64,000 nt of DNA, taken from positions 6,696,001-6,760,000 of the forward strand of contig NZ_CP008953.1 of NCBI RefSeq assembly GCF_000732925.1. The letters are read 5' to 3'. Of the stretch, positions 8,239-17,199 are shown in pieces. Numbering within the stretch: position 1 is the stretch's first letter; the number at the start of each line of letters is the position of its first letter. Made by a program: the position numbers and the translations under genes. This DNA is from Amycolatopsis japonica. GTDB taxonomy: Bacteria > Actinomycetota > Actinomycetes > Mycobacteriales > Pseudonocardiaceae. The notes under the pieces were generated by a model. The model was not told the origin of the DNA and made no database searches. It worked only from the letters and a program-made list of their open reading frames with translations.

Positions 8239-9264
8239 TTGACGACCATCGAGACCCATACCGGCGCCCGGCCCGCCGGTGAGGTACTGACCTGGAGCCG
8301 GAATCTTCTCGACCCGGCCTTGCGTGAAGCCGTCGACGGATTGCCCGAGTCGATGCGGCTCATCGCCGGTTACCACTTCGGCTGGTGGGACGAACACGGC
8401 CGTCCGTCCACTTCGGACAGCGGGAAGGCGCTGCGGCCCGCACTGGCGCTGTTGTCGGCACAGGCGGTCGGCGGGGACGCCGAGATCGCCGTCCCGGTGG
8501 GCGTCGCGGTGGAGATGGTGCACAACTTCTCCCTGCTGCACGACGACGTGATGGACTCCGACACCACGCGGCGGCATCGCCCGACCGCCTGGACCGTTTT
8601 CGGCACCGGTGCGGCGATCCTCGCCGGGGACGCCTTGCTGTGCCGGGCCTTCGAGGTCCTGGCGCCGTTCGGGCAGACCGCGCTGCGGGTGCTCAGCACC
8701 GCCGTGATCGACCTGCTGGAAGGGCAGAGCGCCGATCTGAAGTTCGAGGAACGCGGTGACGTCGACACCGCCGAATGCGTTCGCATGGCCGAGGGGAAGA
8801 CCGGCGCGTTGCTCGGGGCGTCGTGCACGCTCGGAGCGCTGGCCGGAGAAGGGAGGCAGGATCAGGTCGACCGGCTGACCGAGTACGGGAGGGCACTCGG
8901 GCTGGCGTTCCAGCACATCGACGATCTCCTCGGGATCTGGGGCGATCCGGCGGTGACCGGGAAACCGGTCCACTCGGATCTCTCCAACCGGAAGAAGTCT
9001 CTGCCGGTGGTGGCCGCGCTCCACTCGGGGACGGACGCCGGGCGAGAGCTGGATGCCTTGTACCGCAAGGAAAACCTCGACGCCGCGGAGTTGCCCCACG
9101 CGGCGGAGCTGGTGGAACGGGCGGGCGGCCGGACGTGGAGCCAGGAGCAGGCCGACGCGCTCCTGACCGGCGCGCTGCACCATCTCGCCGTCGCGAACCC
9201 GGTGCCCCGCCCAGGCGCCGAGCTCGCGGCCCTCGCGAAACTGGTGGTGCGGCGACGGTATTGA
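8239..9264 (+). CDS. Polyprenyl diphosphate synthase
   Basis: The start is taken as TTG 8239 because AAAGGGAG lies just upstream; GTG 8197 is an alternative. The 341-residue protein has the first aspartate-rich motif HDDVMDSDTTRRHRP (Asp at about 102, 103 and 106) and the second, FQHIDDLLGIWGD, at about 225-236. Both bind Mg2+-diphosphate, so it should condense isopentenyl diphosphate with an allylic primer. The N-terminal signature LPESMRLIAGYHFGWWD recalls actinobacterial synthases annotated as family 2 encapsulin cargo, but no shell gene is nearby and the N-terminus is short. Chain length and pathway are unknown. Confidence 0.85.
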   Translation: MTTIETHTGARPAGEVLTWSRNLLDPALREAVDGLPESMRLIAGYHFGWWDEHGRPSTSDSGKALRPALALLSAQAVGGDAEIAVPVGVAVEMVHNFSLLHDDVMDSDTTRRHRPTAWTVFGTGAAILAGDALLCRAFEVLAPFGQTALRVLSTAVIDLLEGQSADLKFEERGDVDTAECVRMAEGKTGALLGASCTLGALAGEGRQDQVDRLTEYGRALGLAFQHIDDLLGIWGDPAVTGKPVHSDLSNRKKSLPVVAALHSGTDAGRELDALYRKENLDAAELPHAAELVERAGGRTWSQEQADALLTGALHHLAVANPVPRPGAELAALAKLVVRRRY

Positions 9265-9281
9265 AGTCGGGCGCGGTAAGG

Positions 9282-9311
9282 CAGGGGTGGGCGGGGAAGA
9301 GCCCACCCCTG
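9282..9311. terminator. Bidirectional hairpin terminator
   Basis: CAGGGGTGGGC (9282-9292) pairs perfectly with 9301-9311 around an 8-base loop, between two convergent genes. Confidence 0.7.
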
Positions 9312-9321
9312 TCCCCTCAGA

Positions 9322-10449
9322 TCAGCGACCGGGCCGGGTCAGGCCCTTGTCCGCGGCGCCACGGCTGAGAACGACCTCGTCGGTGGCCTTGAGCGCTTCC
9401 GCGCCGGCGTTCCCGGCCTGACCCGCGGTCAGGTCGAGCAGCCGGATCGGCGGGCCGAGCTGGACCAGCGTCGGAACGTATTCGGCCTTGTCGACCTTCC
9501 AGCGGTCTCCGTCGCGCACGAACCGGAACCGCGCCGCGGCGCCCTGTTCGGTCGAGCCCTTCGGTTCCGAATGCCGGGCGACGCTGTTGCCGAGGCCGTA
9601 GGCGACCCACTTGCCGTTGATCTGTTCGAAGGGCTGCACGACGTGCGCGTGGTGGCCGATGATCAGGTCGATCGAGTCGTCGCCGAGGAGTTTCTTCGCC
9701 AGCGTGCGCTGTTCGGCGGTCGGATCGTGCTGGTATTCGGTGCCCCAGTGCAGGCTCGCGAGGACGACCTGGGCGCCCGCCTTCCGCGCGGCCTTGGCCT
9801 GGGCGATCACGTCTTCGGCGTCGATCTGGTTGACCAGCCAGGGTTTGCCCGCGGGCACCTTGATCCCGTTGAACCCGTAGGCGAAGGAGATCTGGGCGAC
9901 CTTGACGCCGTTGACGTCGACGATCAGTGGCTTCTTCGCCTCTTCGGCCGAACGTGCCGAACCGGTGTGCTTGATCCCCGCCTCGTCGAGCTTGTCGAGC
10001 GTGCGGGTCGCGCCGTCCACGCCCTGGTCGATCGTGTGGTTCGACGCGGTCGAGCAGTTGTCGTACCCGGTGTCCTTGAGCGCGTCGACGATTTCCGGCG
10101 GCGCGCTGAACGACGGGTAGCCGCTGTACGGCCCGCCTTTCGGCGCGAGCGGCGTTTCGAGGTGGCAGATGCCGAGGTCGGCCCCGGAGATCAGCGGCTT
10201 GATCCCGGCCAGCAGCGGCCGGTAATCGATCTTGCCGCCGCCGTCCTCCTTCGCCTGCTCGGTCAGCGCGGGGTGGATCAGCACGTCGCCGGTGGCGACC
10301 ACGGTGAAGGACCCGTCCGGCGCCTGGCTCGACTGCGGCGCTTCGGACGCGGCGGGCGGCGGCTGGTGCTCAGGGGTGCCGCTGCACGCGGCGAGCAGGA
10401 CGGCGGCGCCGAGGAGGGCGGTGGTCTGGCGGACGCGGGAGCTGAACAT
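9322..10449 (-). CDS. CapA/YwtB-family lipoprotein, metallophosphatase fold
   Basis: The start is ATG 10449, preceded by GAGGGA. The signal ends in a lipobox (LLAACSG), followed by a Pro/Ser linker. The PGA_cap domain covers about residues 45-330: VVATGDVLIH, then SNHTIDQG and LHWGTEY. Late in the domain comes GHHAHVVQPFE. The Asp/Asn/His set is that of calcineurin-like phosphatases. The family is named for CapA of poly-gamma-glutamate capsule synthesis, but many actinobacterial members stand alone, as here, with no capBC beside them. A wall or polymer role is inference. Confidence 0.8.
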   Translation of the reverse strand: MFSSRVRQTTALLGAAVLLAACSGTPEHQPPPAASEAPQSSQAPDGSFTVVATGDVLIHPALTEQAKEDGGGKIDYRPLLAGIKPLISGADLGICHLETPLAPKGGPYSGYPSFSAPPEIVDALKDTGYDNCSTASNHTIDQGVDGATRTLDKLDEAGIKHTGSARSAEEAKKPLIVDVNGVKVAQISFAYGFNGIKVPAGKPWLVNQIDAEDVIAQAKAARKAGAQVVLASLHWGTEYQHDPTAEQRTLAKKLLGDDSIDLIIGHHAHVVQPFEQINGKWVAYGLGNSVARHSEPKGSTEQGAAARFRFVRDGDRWKVDKAEYVPTLVQLGPPIRLLDLTAGQAGNAGAEALKATDEVVLSRGAADKGLTRPGR

Positions 10450-10625
10450 CGATTCCCTCGATCGGGTGACGGTCCCTCCATCCTGCCTTACGCCCTGTAG
10501 GCGCGACACTCAACCGAAGTCAACAAGAACGATCGGACAGACTTCGGACAAGTTCCACAGGATCGATCGCGTTCCTGACCGGCGATTAGTCGGATCAGAG
10601 CCGGTCGTCGTGACCGGATCGCGCC

Positions 10626-10673
10626 TTGACGTCACCCGGAAGAGTGTTTAGTAATACAAGTCACACTCTTCCG
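10626..10673 (+). promoter_or_regulatory. Promoter with 11-bp inverted-repeat operator, sugar importer operon
   Basis: TTGACG (10626-10631) and TAGTAA (10649-10654) are 17 bases apart. CGGAAGAGTGT (10637-10647) and ACACTCTTCCG (10663-10673) are a perfect inverted repeat bracketing the -10 box and predicted start of transcription. This is where a repressor would block the operon. The operon-encoded GntR/FCD protein is the first candidate ligand-responsive regulator. Confidence 0.6.
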
Positions 10674-10693
10674 CTTCGTCTTGGGAGCATCCG

Positions 10694-11719
10694 ATGTCCA
10701 CAGCTTCGCACAGGTCCCTGCCCTGGCGCATTGTTGGTTCTTGTTTGATTGCCGGTGTCGTGCTGACCGGCTGCTCCTCCGGAAAAGAGACCGCCGCACC
10801 CCAGCAGCAGGCTCCCGCGAGCGGCAAGATCACCCTGTTCTACCTGCAGAAACAGGGTGACCAGCAGTACTTCGTCGAGCAGGCGCAGGGAGCGCAGGAG
10901 AAGGCGAAGGAACTCGGCGTCGAACTCAAGGTCGTCAACCTCGGGCAGGACGCCAACAAGGCGATCACCGAACTCGACGCCGCGGTCGCCCAGGGCGCCA
11001 ACGGCATCGCGATCGTCGTCCCGGACCAGGCCATCGGCCCGCAGGTGCTCGACAAGGCGAAGAGCGCGGGCATCCCGATCATCGCCTCCGACGACGTGAT
11101 CAAGGACGGCGCCGGGACGAAGTCGCCGTTCGTGGGCTTCAACGGCTCGCAGATGGGCGATTCGGTCGGCAAGGAGGCCGCGAAGCTGTTCAAGGCGGCG
11201 GGCTGGGCCGCCGCGGACACCAAGATCATCAGCGCCTACAAACAGGATCTGACGGTCTGCTCCGACCGCGTCACCGCCGCCAAAGCCGCATTCGACAAGG
11301 ACGCCGGCGCCCAGGTGCCGGTGATCGAGGTCGGCACCGACAACACCCCGGTCGACGCCCAGAACCGCACCGGCGCGGTGATCGGCTCGAATCCGGGCGT
11401 CAAGCATTGGGTGGTCTGGGGCTGCAACGACGAGAACGAGACCGGTGCCGTCACCGCGCTCGCGAACTCCGGCGTCCCCGCGGCCGACATCATCGGCGTC
11501 GGCCTCGGCGCCTACCTGACCTGCAAGGACTGGGCCGCGGGCAAGGACACCGGGAACAAGTCGGCGCTGTTCATCTCCGGCGCCGAGGTCGGCCGCACCG
11601 CGATCCAGCTGCTCGTGGACAAGGTGAAGAACTCCAAGGAGCTTCCCCCGGAGACGATCGCGAAGACCCAGATCGTCACCAAGGACAACTACAAGCAGGC
11701 CGGCGTCAACTGCATCTGA
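10694..11719 (+). CDS. Arabinose-type sugar ABC substrate-binding lipoprotein
   Basis: The lipobox is VLTGCSS. The binding fold reads KITLFYLQKQGDQQYFVEQAQGAQEKAKELGV, then VVPDQAIGPQVLDKAKSAGIPIIASDD. Late in the sequence, VWGCNDENETGAVTALANSGVPAADIIGVGLGAY and TKDNYK resemble E. coli AraF more than ribose or xylose binders. It delivers the sugar to the two downstream membrane components. An arabinose-like ligand is inferred from family resemblance only. Confidence 0.8.
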   Translation: MSTASHRSLPWRIVGSCLIAGVVLTGCSSGKETAAPQQQAPASGKITLFYLQKQGDQQYFVEQAQGAQEKAKELGVELKVVNLGQDANKAITELDAAVAQGANGIAIVVPDQAIGPQVLDKAKSAGIPIIASDDVIKDGAGTKSPFVGFNGSQMGDSVGKEAAKLFKAAGWAAADTKIISAYKQDLTVCSDRVTAAKAAFDKDAGAQVPVIEVGTDNTPVDAQNRTGAVIGSNPGVKHWVVWGCNDENETGAVTALANSGVPAADIIGVGLGAYLTCKDWAAGKDTGNKSALFISGAEVGRTAIQLLVDKVKNSKELPPETIAKTQIVTKDNYKQAGVNCI

Positions 11720-11739
11720 TCCCGCGTGGAGGCGGTTCC

Positions 11740-13272
11740 ATGGCCACATCCGAACCCGCGGCGGTGCTGACCGCCGAAGGAATCGGCAAACGGTTCTCCG
11801 GGGTGACCGCGCTCGACGGCGTCACACTGGACTTCCGGCCCGGCGAGGTCCTCGCGCTGATGGGCGAGAACGGCGCCGGCAAGTCCACCCTGCTCCGGGT
11901 GCTCTCCGGCGACCACGGTCCCGACGACGGGCAGCTGCTGATCGACGGCGCCCCGGTGACGTTCGACAGCCCGCGGGCCGCGATGGCCGCCGGGATCCGG
12001 GTGATCTACCAGGAGCCGGAGATCATCCCGCACGTTTCGGTGGCGGAGAACGTCTTCGTCGGCGAACTGCCGGCGCGGGGACGGCTGGTCAACCGCCGGA
12101 CCCTGCACCGGATGACGCAGGAAGCGTTGCGGGAGTACGGATTCGAAGGGGTGCTGCGGCCGGAGACGCTCGGGAACAGGCTGTCGCCCGCGCAACGGCA
12201 GCTGGTCGAGATCCTGCGGGTGCTCACCGCCAAGTCGCCGCCGAAGGTGGTCGCGTTCGACGAGCCGACGTCGTCGCTGTCCGAGCACGAGGTCGACGCG
12301 TTGTTCGCGCTGATCCGGCGGTTGCGCGACAGCGGCGTCGCGGTCGTCTACGTCTCCCACCGGATGAAGGAGATCTTCCAGCTCGCCGACCGGGTCGCCG
12401 TACTGCGCGACGGCAGCCTGATCGGTGTCGAGGACGCTGCCTCCACCGACGAGAACCGTTTGGTGCGCATGATGATCGGCCGCGACCTGTCCACTTTGGA
12501 GCGACGAGCCACGCAGGAGACCGGCCGTGTGGTGCTGCGGCTCGACCGGGTCACCACCGACGACGTCGCGGACATCTCCCTGGAGGTCCGCGCCGGTGAG
12601 GTCGTCTGCCTCGCCGGGCTGGTCGGCGCCGGACGTTCGGAACTCGCGCACGCGATCGTCGGCGACCTGCCGGTGCGCTCGGGAACCGTCGAACTCGACG
12701 GGAAACCGTTGCGTGCCCGCACTCCGGGCGACGCGGTCAAGGCGGGGATCGGGTTCGCGCCGGAGGAACGCAAGACCGACGCGTTGCTGATGCAGCGATC
12801 GGTGCGGGACAACGTGTCCATCGCCGTACTGGACCGCCTGCGCCGGTTCCGCGTGGTGCGGCGGGCCAAGGAACGCGAACTCGTCGCCGAATACGTGCGC
12901 GAACTGCGCGTGCGGACGCCGTCGATGGAGCAGGAGGTCCGCAAGCTCTCCGGCGGCAACCAGCAGAAGACGGTGCTCGCGCGCTGGCTCGCGCGGCGTC
13001 CGAAACTGCTGATCCTCGACGAACCCACCCGCGGTGTCGACGTCGGCGCGAAGGCCGAGATCTACCGGATCATCGACGGGCTCGCCGCCGAAGGCATCGC
13101 GCTGCTGGTGATCTCGTCGGATCTGCCCGAGGTGCTGAGCCTCGCCGACCGGATCGTCGTCCTGCGCGCGGGCCGGGTCGCCGGTGCGCTCGACCGTGAC
13201 GGCGCGACCGAAGAAGCCGTGCTGACCCTGGCCATCCCAGCCACCGAAGACACCGAGGAGATCGCCTCGTGA
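11740..13272 (+). CDS. Sugar ABC importer ATP-binding protein, two nucleotide-binding domains
   Basis: ATG 11740 lies behind GGAGGCGG; the frame is open further upstream but that would overlap the binding protein. The 510-residue length and tandem domains match AraG/RbsA. Domain 1 has Walker A GENGAGKST at about 42-50, with signature LSPAQRQ. Domain 2 has the degenerate Walker A LVGAGRSEL usual in this family, with signature LSGGNQQK. The stop overlaps the permease start by four bases (GTGA). Confidence 0.9.
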   Translation: MATSEPAAVLTAEGIGKRFSGVTALDGVTLDFRPGEVLALMGENGAGKSTLLRVLSGDHGPDDGQLLIDGAPVTFDSPRAAMAAGIRVIYQEPEIIPHVSVAENVFVGELPARGRLVNRRTLHRMTQEALREYGFEGVLRPETLGNRLSPAQRQLVEILRVLTAKSPPKVVAFDEPTSSLSEHEVDALFALIRRLRDSGVAVVYVSHRMKEIFQLADRVAVLRDGSLIGVEDAASTDENRLVRMMIGRDLSTLERRATQETGRVVLRLDRVTTDDVADISLEVRAGEVVCLAGLVGAGRSELAHAIVGDLPVRSGTVELDGKPLRARTPGDAVKAGIGFAPEERKTDALLMQRSVRDNVSIAVLDRLRRFRVVRRAKERELVAEYVRELRVRTPSMEQEVRKLSGGNQQKTVLARWLARRPKLLILDEPTRGVDVGAKAEIYRIIDGLAAEGIALLVISSDLPEVLSLADRIVVLRAGRVAGALDRDGATEEAVLTLAIPATEDTEEIAS

Positions 13273-14267
13273 CCACCATCGCCCACCCGGTGTCCCCGTT
13301 CCGCCGGACGGTGACCGCGATCGGCGTGCAGAACTCGAGCCTGCTGCTCACCCTGATCGCGCTCGTGATCCTGATGAGCTCGCTGAACGAGAACTTCCTG
13401 CGTACCAACAATCTGCTGCTGATCGGCAGCGCGATCACCATCATGGGCCTGCTGTCGCTGGTGCAGACGCTGGTGATCATCCTCGGCGCGCTGGACATCT
13501 CGGTCGGCTCGATGGCCGGGCTCGCGTCGGTGGTGTCGGCGATGGTGTTCACCTCGACCGGGAGTTCCGCGGTCGGCACGCTCGCCGCGATCGGCGTCGG
13601 CGTGGTGTGCGGCCTGGTCAACGGCATGATCATCATCTTCGGCCGGGTGAACCCGGTGGTCGCGACGCTGGCGATGCTGGCGACGTACAAGGGCATCGCG
13701 CAGGTGATCTCGGACGGCAAGGCGCAGGGCTACACCGGCGCCGACGACCTGTTCATCTTCCTCGCCAAGGGTTCGATCGCGGGGCTGCCGACACTCGTGT
13801 GGGTGTTCCTGCTCGTCGCGGCGGTGCTGCACTTCCTGTTGCGCTACACCGACATCGGCCGCAACATCTACGCCATCGGCGGCAACGACACCGCCGCGCG
13901 GCTGGCCGGGATCAACATCAACCGCTACATCATCGGCGTCTACGCCCTCGTCGGTGTCGTCGCGGCGATCGCGGGACTGCTGATCACCGCGCGCACCGGC
14001 TCCGGGCAGCCGACGTCCGGTTCCGAAGGGCTCGAACTGCTCGCCGTCACCGGCGCCGCGCTCGGCGGCACGATGCTCAAGGGCGGCAAAGGATCCATCG
14101 TCAGCACGGTGCTGGCGGTGATCATCCTGGGCGTGCTCAACAACGGGATGTCCGGCCTCGGCGTCAACCCGTTCTGGCAGAACATGGCCACCGGGACCCT
14201 GCTCGTCGTCGCCGTCGTGCTCCAGCAGGTCCGCGGCGGGGAACGCCGGGTCGGTCTGCCGGTATGA
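13269..14267 (+). CDS. Sugar ABC importer permease (AraH/RbsC type)
   Basis: The 332-residue protein has about ten hydrophobic segments and family motifs LDISVGSMAGLASV, GRVNPVVATLAMLATYKGIAQ, and GNDTAARLAGINI in the cytoplasmic loop that docks the ATPase. GTPase-like features are absent. It forms the sugar channel with the preceding ATPase. Both ends overlap neighbours by four bases, showing a translationally coupled operon. Confidence 0.9.
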   Translation: MTTIAHPVSPFRRTVTAIGVQNSSLLLTLIALVILMSSLNENFLRTNNLLLIGSAITIMGLLSLVQTLVIILGALDISVGSMAGLASVVSAMVFTSTGSSAVGTLAAIGVGVVCGLVNGMIIIFGRVNPVVATLAMLATYKGIAQVISDGKAQGYTGADDLFIFLAKGSIAGLPTLVWVFLLVAAVLHFLLRYTDIGRNIYAIGGNDTAARLAGININRYIIGVYALVGVVAAIAGLLITARTGSGQPTSGSEGLELLAVTGAALGGTMLKGGKGSIVSTVLAVIILGVLNNGMSGLGVNPFWQNMATGTLLVVAVVLQQVRGGERRVGLPV

Positions 14268-14926
14268 CCCGGCATGCCCGGATCGTCGACGAGCTGGGCA
14301 GGCTGATCGTTTCCGGTGCCTTCGGGGCGGGGCGGCCGATCGTCCCCGAAGACCTCGGACGCCGGTTCTCCGCGTCGCGCACGGTGGTGCGGGAAGCGTT
14401 GCGAGTGCTGGAGTCCAAGGGCATGGTCGTGGCGCGGCCGCGGGTCGGCACCTGGACGCGGCCGCCGGAGCACTGGGACGCGATCGATCCGGACGTCATC
14501 GCCTGGCGGGTCGAGGGGCCCGAGCGCACCCGGCAGCTGGCGGAACTGCGCGAACTGCGGTGGGCGATCGAACCGCAGGCCGCGAGGATGGCCGCGTGGC
14601 ATCGCCGCCCGGACGAACTCGCGGTCCTCGTCGCGGCGTACGGATTGCTGGAGGACGCCGCCGACGTCCGGACCTTCCGGGAGGCCGACGGCGCCTTCCA
14701 CGCGGCCCTGCTTCGCGCGTCCGGCAATCCCCTGATCGCGCGCTTGCACGTGCCGGTCGTCGCGGCGCTGGACGAGGTTCCCGGCGACGACGTGCTGGCC
14801 GCGCATTCGCTCGTCCTGGCGGCGGTGCTCGGGAAGGACGCCGATGGGGCGGAATCGGCTTCGCGGCACTTACTGGACATCGTCACGCCCGGCGATCTCG
14901 CGTGCTTGAACGCCGATCTCGCGTGA
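14264..14926 (+). CDS. GntR-family regulator, FadR subfamily (FCD ligand domain)
   Basis: ATG 14264 overlaps the permease stop, which fixes the start inside a longer open frame. The N-terminal winged helix spans about residues 1-65 (VPEDLGRRFSASRTVVREALRVLESKGMV). An all-helical FCD domain follows (ELRELRWAIEPQAARMAA, then FREADGAFHAALLRASGN). Aspartate and histidines of the FCD metal/ligand site appear partly preserved. As the last gene of the importer operon it most likely controls that operon in response to the sugar or its catabolite. Its stop abuts the stop of the convergent dinB. Confidence 0.85.
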   Translation: MTRHARIVDELGRLIVSGAFGAGRPIVPEDLGRRFSASRTVVREALRVLESKGMVVARPRVGTWTRPPEHWDAIDPDVIAWRVEGPERTRQLAELRELRWAIEPQAARMAAWHRRPDELAVLVAAYGLLEDAADVRTFREADGAFHAALLRASGNPLIARLHVPVVAALDEVPGDDVLAAHSLVLAAVLGKDADGAESASRHLLDIVTPGDLACLNADLA

Positions 14927-16243
14927 TCAGGCCAGGCAGTCGCCGGGTTCTCCCCGGCGCAGCGCCGGATCCTCCTGGGTGAAGGTCCGCGCGACCCCCG
15001 GCCCGCTGGATCGCGTCTCGAACCGGACGGTCACCCGGCCGTGCCCGGCGCCCTGCACCCAGCCGGTGCCGAACTCGTCGTGCACGACGTCGTCGCCGGG
15101 CCGCCAGCTCGACGAAACCACGGCCACCGGCGCGGGCGCCCGCTCGACCACCGGCACGTCCGGCGCCGGAACGGAAAGCGTGAACAGCGGATCCTGATGC
15201 GGCACCGAAAGCCCGGACAACGCGACACCGGCCAGCCGCACCCCGCCGAATTCGGTCGGGTCGATCAGCAGCCGTTCCGCCATCGCGGCGAGCTGGTCGA
15301 ATTCGTCGGTGGGCGAGGCCATCGTCTCCGAACGCGTCACCGTGCTGAAATCGGTGTGCCGCAGTTTCACCACCACCGTCCGCGCGACCCGGCCGGCGTT
15401 GACGAGCCGCCGGTGCGCGTGCACGGCGAGGTCGCGGACCTCGCGCCGCAGGCTCGGCAGGTCGATCAGGTCCCGGTCGAACGTCGTCTCCGCGCTGACC
15501 TGCTTGAGTTCCGCGCGGTCGGACACCGGCCGGTCGTCGACGCCGGTCGCCAGCCGCCGCAGATCCCGCCCGACCACACTGCCCAAAGTGGACACCGCGT
15601 CGGCGTCGGAGAGCGCGGTCAGCTGCCCCAGCGTCCGGACGCCGATCGCGCGCAGTTTCCCCTCCGCCACCGGGCCGATCCCCCACAGCACCCTGGTCGG
15701 CAGCGGCGCGAGGAAATCGCGTTCGGTGCCCTGGTCGACGACGAGCAGCCCGTCCGGTTTCGCCAGATCCGAAGCGACCTTCGCGACCTGTTTCCCCGAC
15801 GCCGCCCCGATCGACGCGACCAGGCCGATGTCGGACCGGATGTGCTCCCGCAGGCGCGCACCGAACTCCCGCACGTCCTCCGACGACGCCCCGGCCAGTG
15901 ACGGCGGTTCCGCGAAGGCCTCGTCGAGGGAGATCCGTTCCAGCACGGGCGCGTACGTGGCGACGAGGTCGAACACCCGGGTGCTCAGCAGTTCGTACAG
16001 TTTGAACCGCGGCGGCAGGATGACCCCGTTGGGCGGCAACAGCCTCCGCGCCTGCGACATCGGCATCGCCGATTTGATCCCGTGTTCGCGCGCCTGGTAA
16101 CTCGCCCCGGCGACCACTCCGCGCGGACCCGCGCCGCCGACCAGGACCGGACGCTGAGCCAGGGTCGGCCGGGTCAGCTGTTCACAGGAGGCGTAGAACG
16201 CGTCCATGTCGAGGTGGATGACCCACCGGTCATGCCCGCCCAT
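14927..16243 (-). CDS. dinB: DNA polymerase IV (Y family) with C-terminal Tudor-like domain
   Basis: The start is ATG 16243 (MGGHDRW). The palm carries HLDMDAFYASCE and LERISLDEAF with the catalytic acidic residues. Helix-hairpin-helix LWGIGPVAEGKLRAIGVRTLGQL and the little-finger domain follow. The last 60 residues (WRPGDDVVHDEFGTGWVQG...VTVRFE) form a UvrD-type Tudor-like module seen in actinobacterial members. It performs error-prone lesion bypass. No LexA box was seen at its start, which lies inside the preceding gene by 14 bases, so it is probably cotranscribed with the exporter genes upstream. Confidence 0.9.
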   Translation of the reverse strand: MGGHDRWVIHLDMDAFYASCEQLTRPTLAQRPVLVGGAGPRGVVAGASYQAREHGIKSAMPMSQARRLLPPNGVILPPRFKLYELLSTRVFDLVATYAPVLERISLDEAFAEPPSLAGASSEDVREFGARLREHIRSDIGLVASIGAASGKQVAKVASDLAKPDGLLVVDQGTERDFLAPLPTRVLWGIGPVAEGKLRAIGVRTLGQLTALSDADAVSTLGSVVGRDLRRLATGVDDRPVSDRAELKQVSAETTFDRDLIDLPSLRREVRDLAVHAHRRLVNAGRVARTVVVKLRHTDFSTVTRSETMASPTDEFDQLAAMAERLLIDPTEFGGVRLAGVALSGLSVPHQDPLFTLSVPAPDVPVVERAPAPVAVVSSSWRPGDDVVHDEFGTGWVQGAGHGRVTVRFETRSSGPGVARTFTQEDPALRRGEPGDCLA

Positions 16244-16553
16244 CGCCCGGTACCTCAAGAAGACGGTGCAGGGCCTTCGTATATTCCTCGAACGCGGCCC
16301 GGCCACGCGTGGTCAGCTCGACCAGTGTCACCGGCGTGCGATGTTCGAAGGCCTTGGTGATCCCGACGTAGCCGGCGTCCTCGAGTTTGCGCAGATGCGT
16401 CGACAGGTTGCCCGGCGTCATGTCCAGCAGTTGCTGCAACCGCGGGAAGGTGATGCTGTCCCCCGGCCCCAGGCTCGACAGGGCCACGGTGACCCGCAGC
16501 CGCGCCTGCGCGTGGATCACCGGATCCAGCTGGGGCAGCCCGTCTTCGCTCAT
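16230..16553 (-). CDS. Winged-helix transcriptional regulator (HTH_34 / MarR-like)
   Basis: The 107-residue protein is one winged helix: HAQARLRVTVALSSLGPGDSITFPRLQQLLDMTPGNLSTHLRKLEDAGYVGITK, then the wing AFEHRTPVTLVELTTRGRAAFEEY. Its ATG overlaps the stop of the preceding membrane-protein gene by four bases. The set (ATPase, permease, membrane protein, regulator) reads as an ABC exporter with its own repressor. The ACTTTGT/ACAAAGT palindrome upstream of the ATPase gene is a good operator candidate. Confidence 0.8.
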   Translation of the reverse strand: MSEDGLPQLDPVIHAQARLRVTVALSSLGPGDSITFPRLQQLLDMTPGNLSTHLRKLEDAGYVGITKAFEHRTPVTLVELTTRGRAAFEEYTKALHRLLEVPGDGRA

Positions 16554-17179
16554 CGCGCCCGCACCAGGAAGACCAGGGACGCCACCAGGAAGCCACCGCC
16601 GCCCGCGACGCTCAGCACGAGGAAGTTGTACGGTCCCCCGGCCAGCACGCTCGCCGCGCCGCACGCGATGATCCACACGCCGAGGCCGTACTGCAGTTTG
16701 CTCTGCCACAGCATGCCGCCGGCGAGGTACATCAGGCCGGTCAGCATGAGCGAGGTCCCGGACCACAGCAACGGGACCAGGTCGGCGTCGAGGCCGAGCC
16801 GGATCAGGGCGGTGTTCACCACCGTCAGCCCGCCGAACGCGATCATCCAGCTCCACCCGTACATCGCCCCGACGAGCCGGGACGGGCCGTGGACGCCGCG
16901 GCCCGCGCGGATGCCGTAGATCGCCGAGTACGTCATGGCCCCGGCGAAACCGACGACGGTGATCACGGCGGCGACCCACAGCGGCAGCAACGCCGTCGGC
17001 GGGGCGGAGACGTAGATCAGCCCGAAACCGAACAGCCACACCAGACCCCAGACGGCGAGCAGTACGGCCGGATTCGGCCCGATCTCGCGCCGGGTCCGCT
17101 CCGACTGCGTGGCGATGAGCGCGAGCGACTCCTCGGGCGTCATCGGCCGCTCGTCGCCGTCCCGTTCATCCTCCACCAC
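16550..17179 (-). CDS. Multi-pass membrane protein of the exporter operon
   Basis: The 209-residue protein has six predicted membrane helices after a short charged N-terminus (TPEESLALIATQSERTRREIGPNPAVLL). No known domain was recognised. It lies between the exporter permease and the small regulator and overlaps the latter by four bases. It may modulate the exporter or the regulator. GTG 17179 and the internal ATG at MTPEES are both plausible starts. Confidence 0.65.
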   Translation of the reverse strand: MVEDERDGDERPMTPEESLALIATQSERTRREIGPNPAVLLAVWGLVWLFGFGLIYVSAPPTALLPLWVAAVITVVGFAGAMTYSAIYGIRAGRGVHGPSRLVGAMYGWSWMIAFGGLTVVNTALIRLGLDADLVPLLWSGTSLMLTGLMYLAGGMLWQSKLQYGLGVWIIACGAASVLAGGPYNFLVLSVAGGGGFLVASLVFLVRAR

Positions 17180-17199
17180 TTGGGAAAACTAACACGGGT

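Noticed and set aside
11407..11739. Upstream extension of the importer ATPase frame
   Set aside because: The frame is open but overlaps the binding-protein gene throughout, and ATG 11740 with GGAGGCGG gives the normal AraG-type N-terminus.
13607..14263. Extension of the GntR/FCD frame back into the permease gene
   Set aside because: The translated extension is arginine-rich noise; ATG 14264 overlaps the permease stop and begins a normal winged helix.
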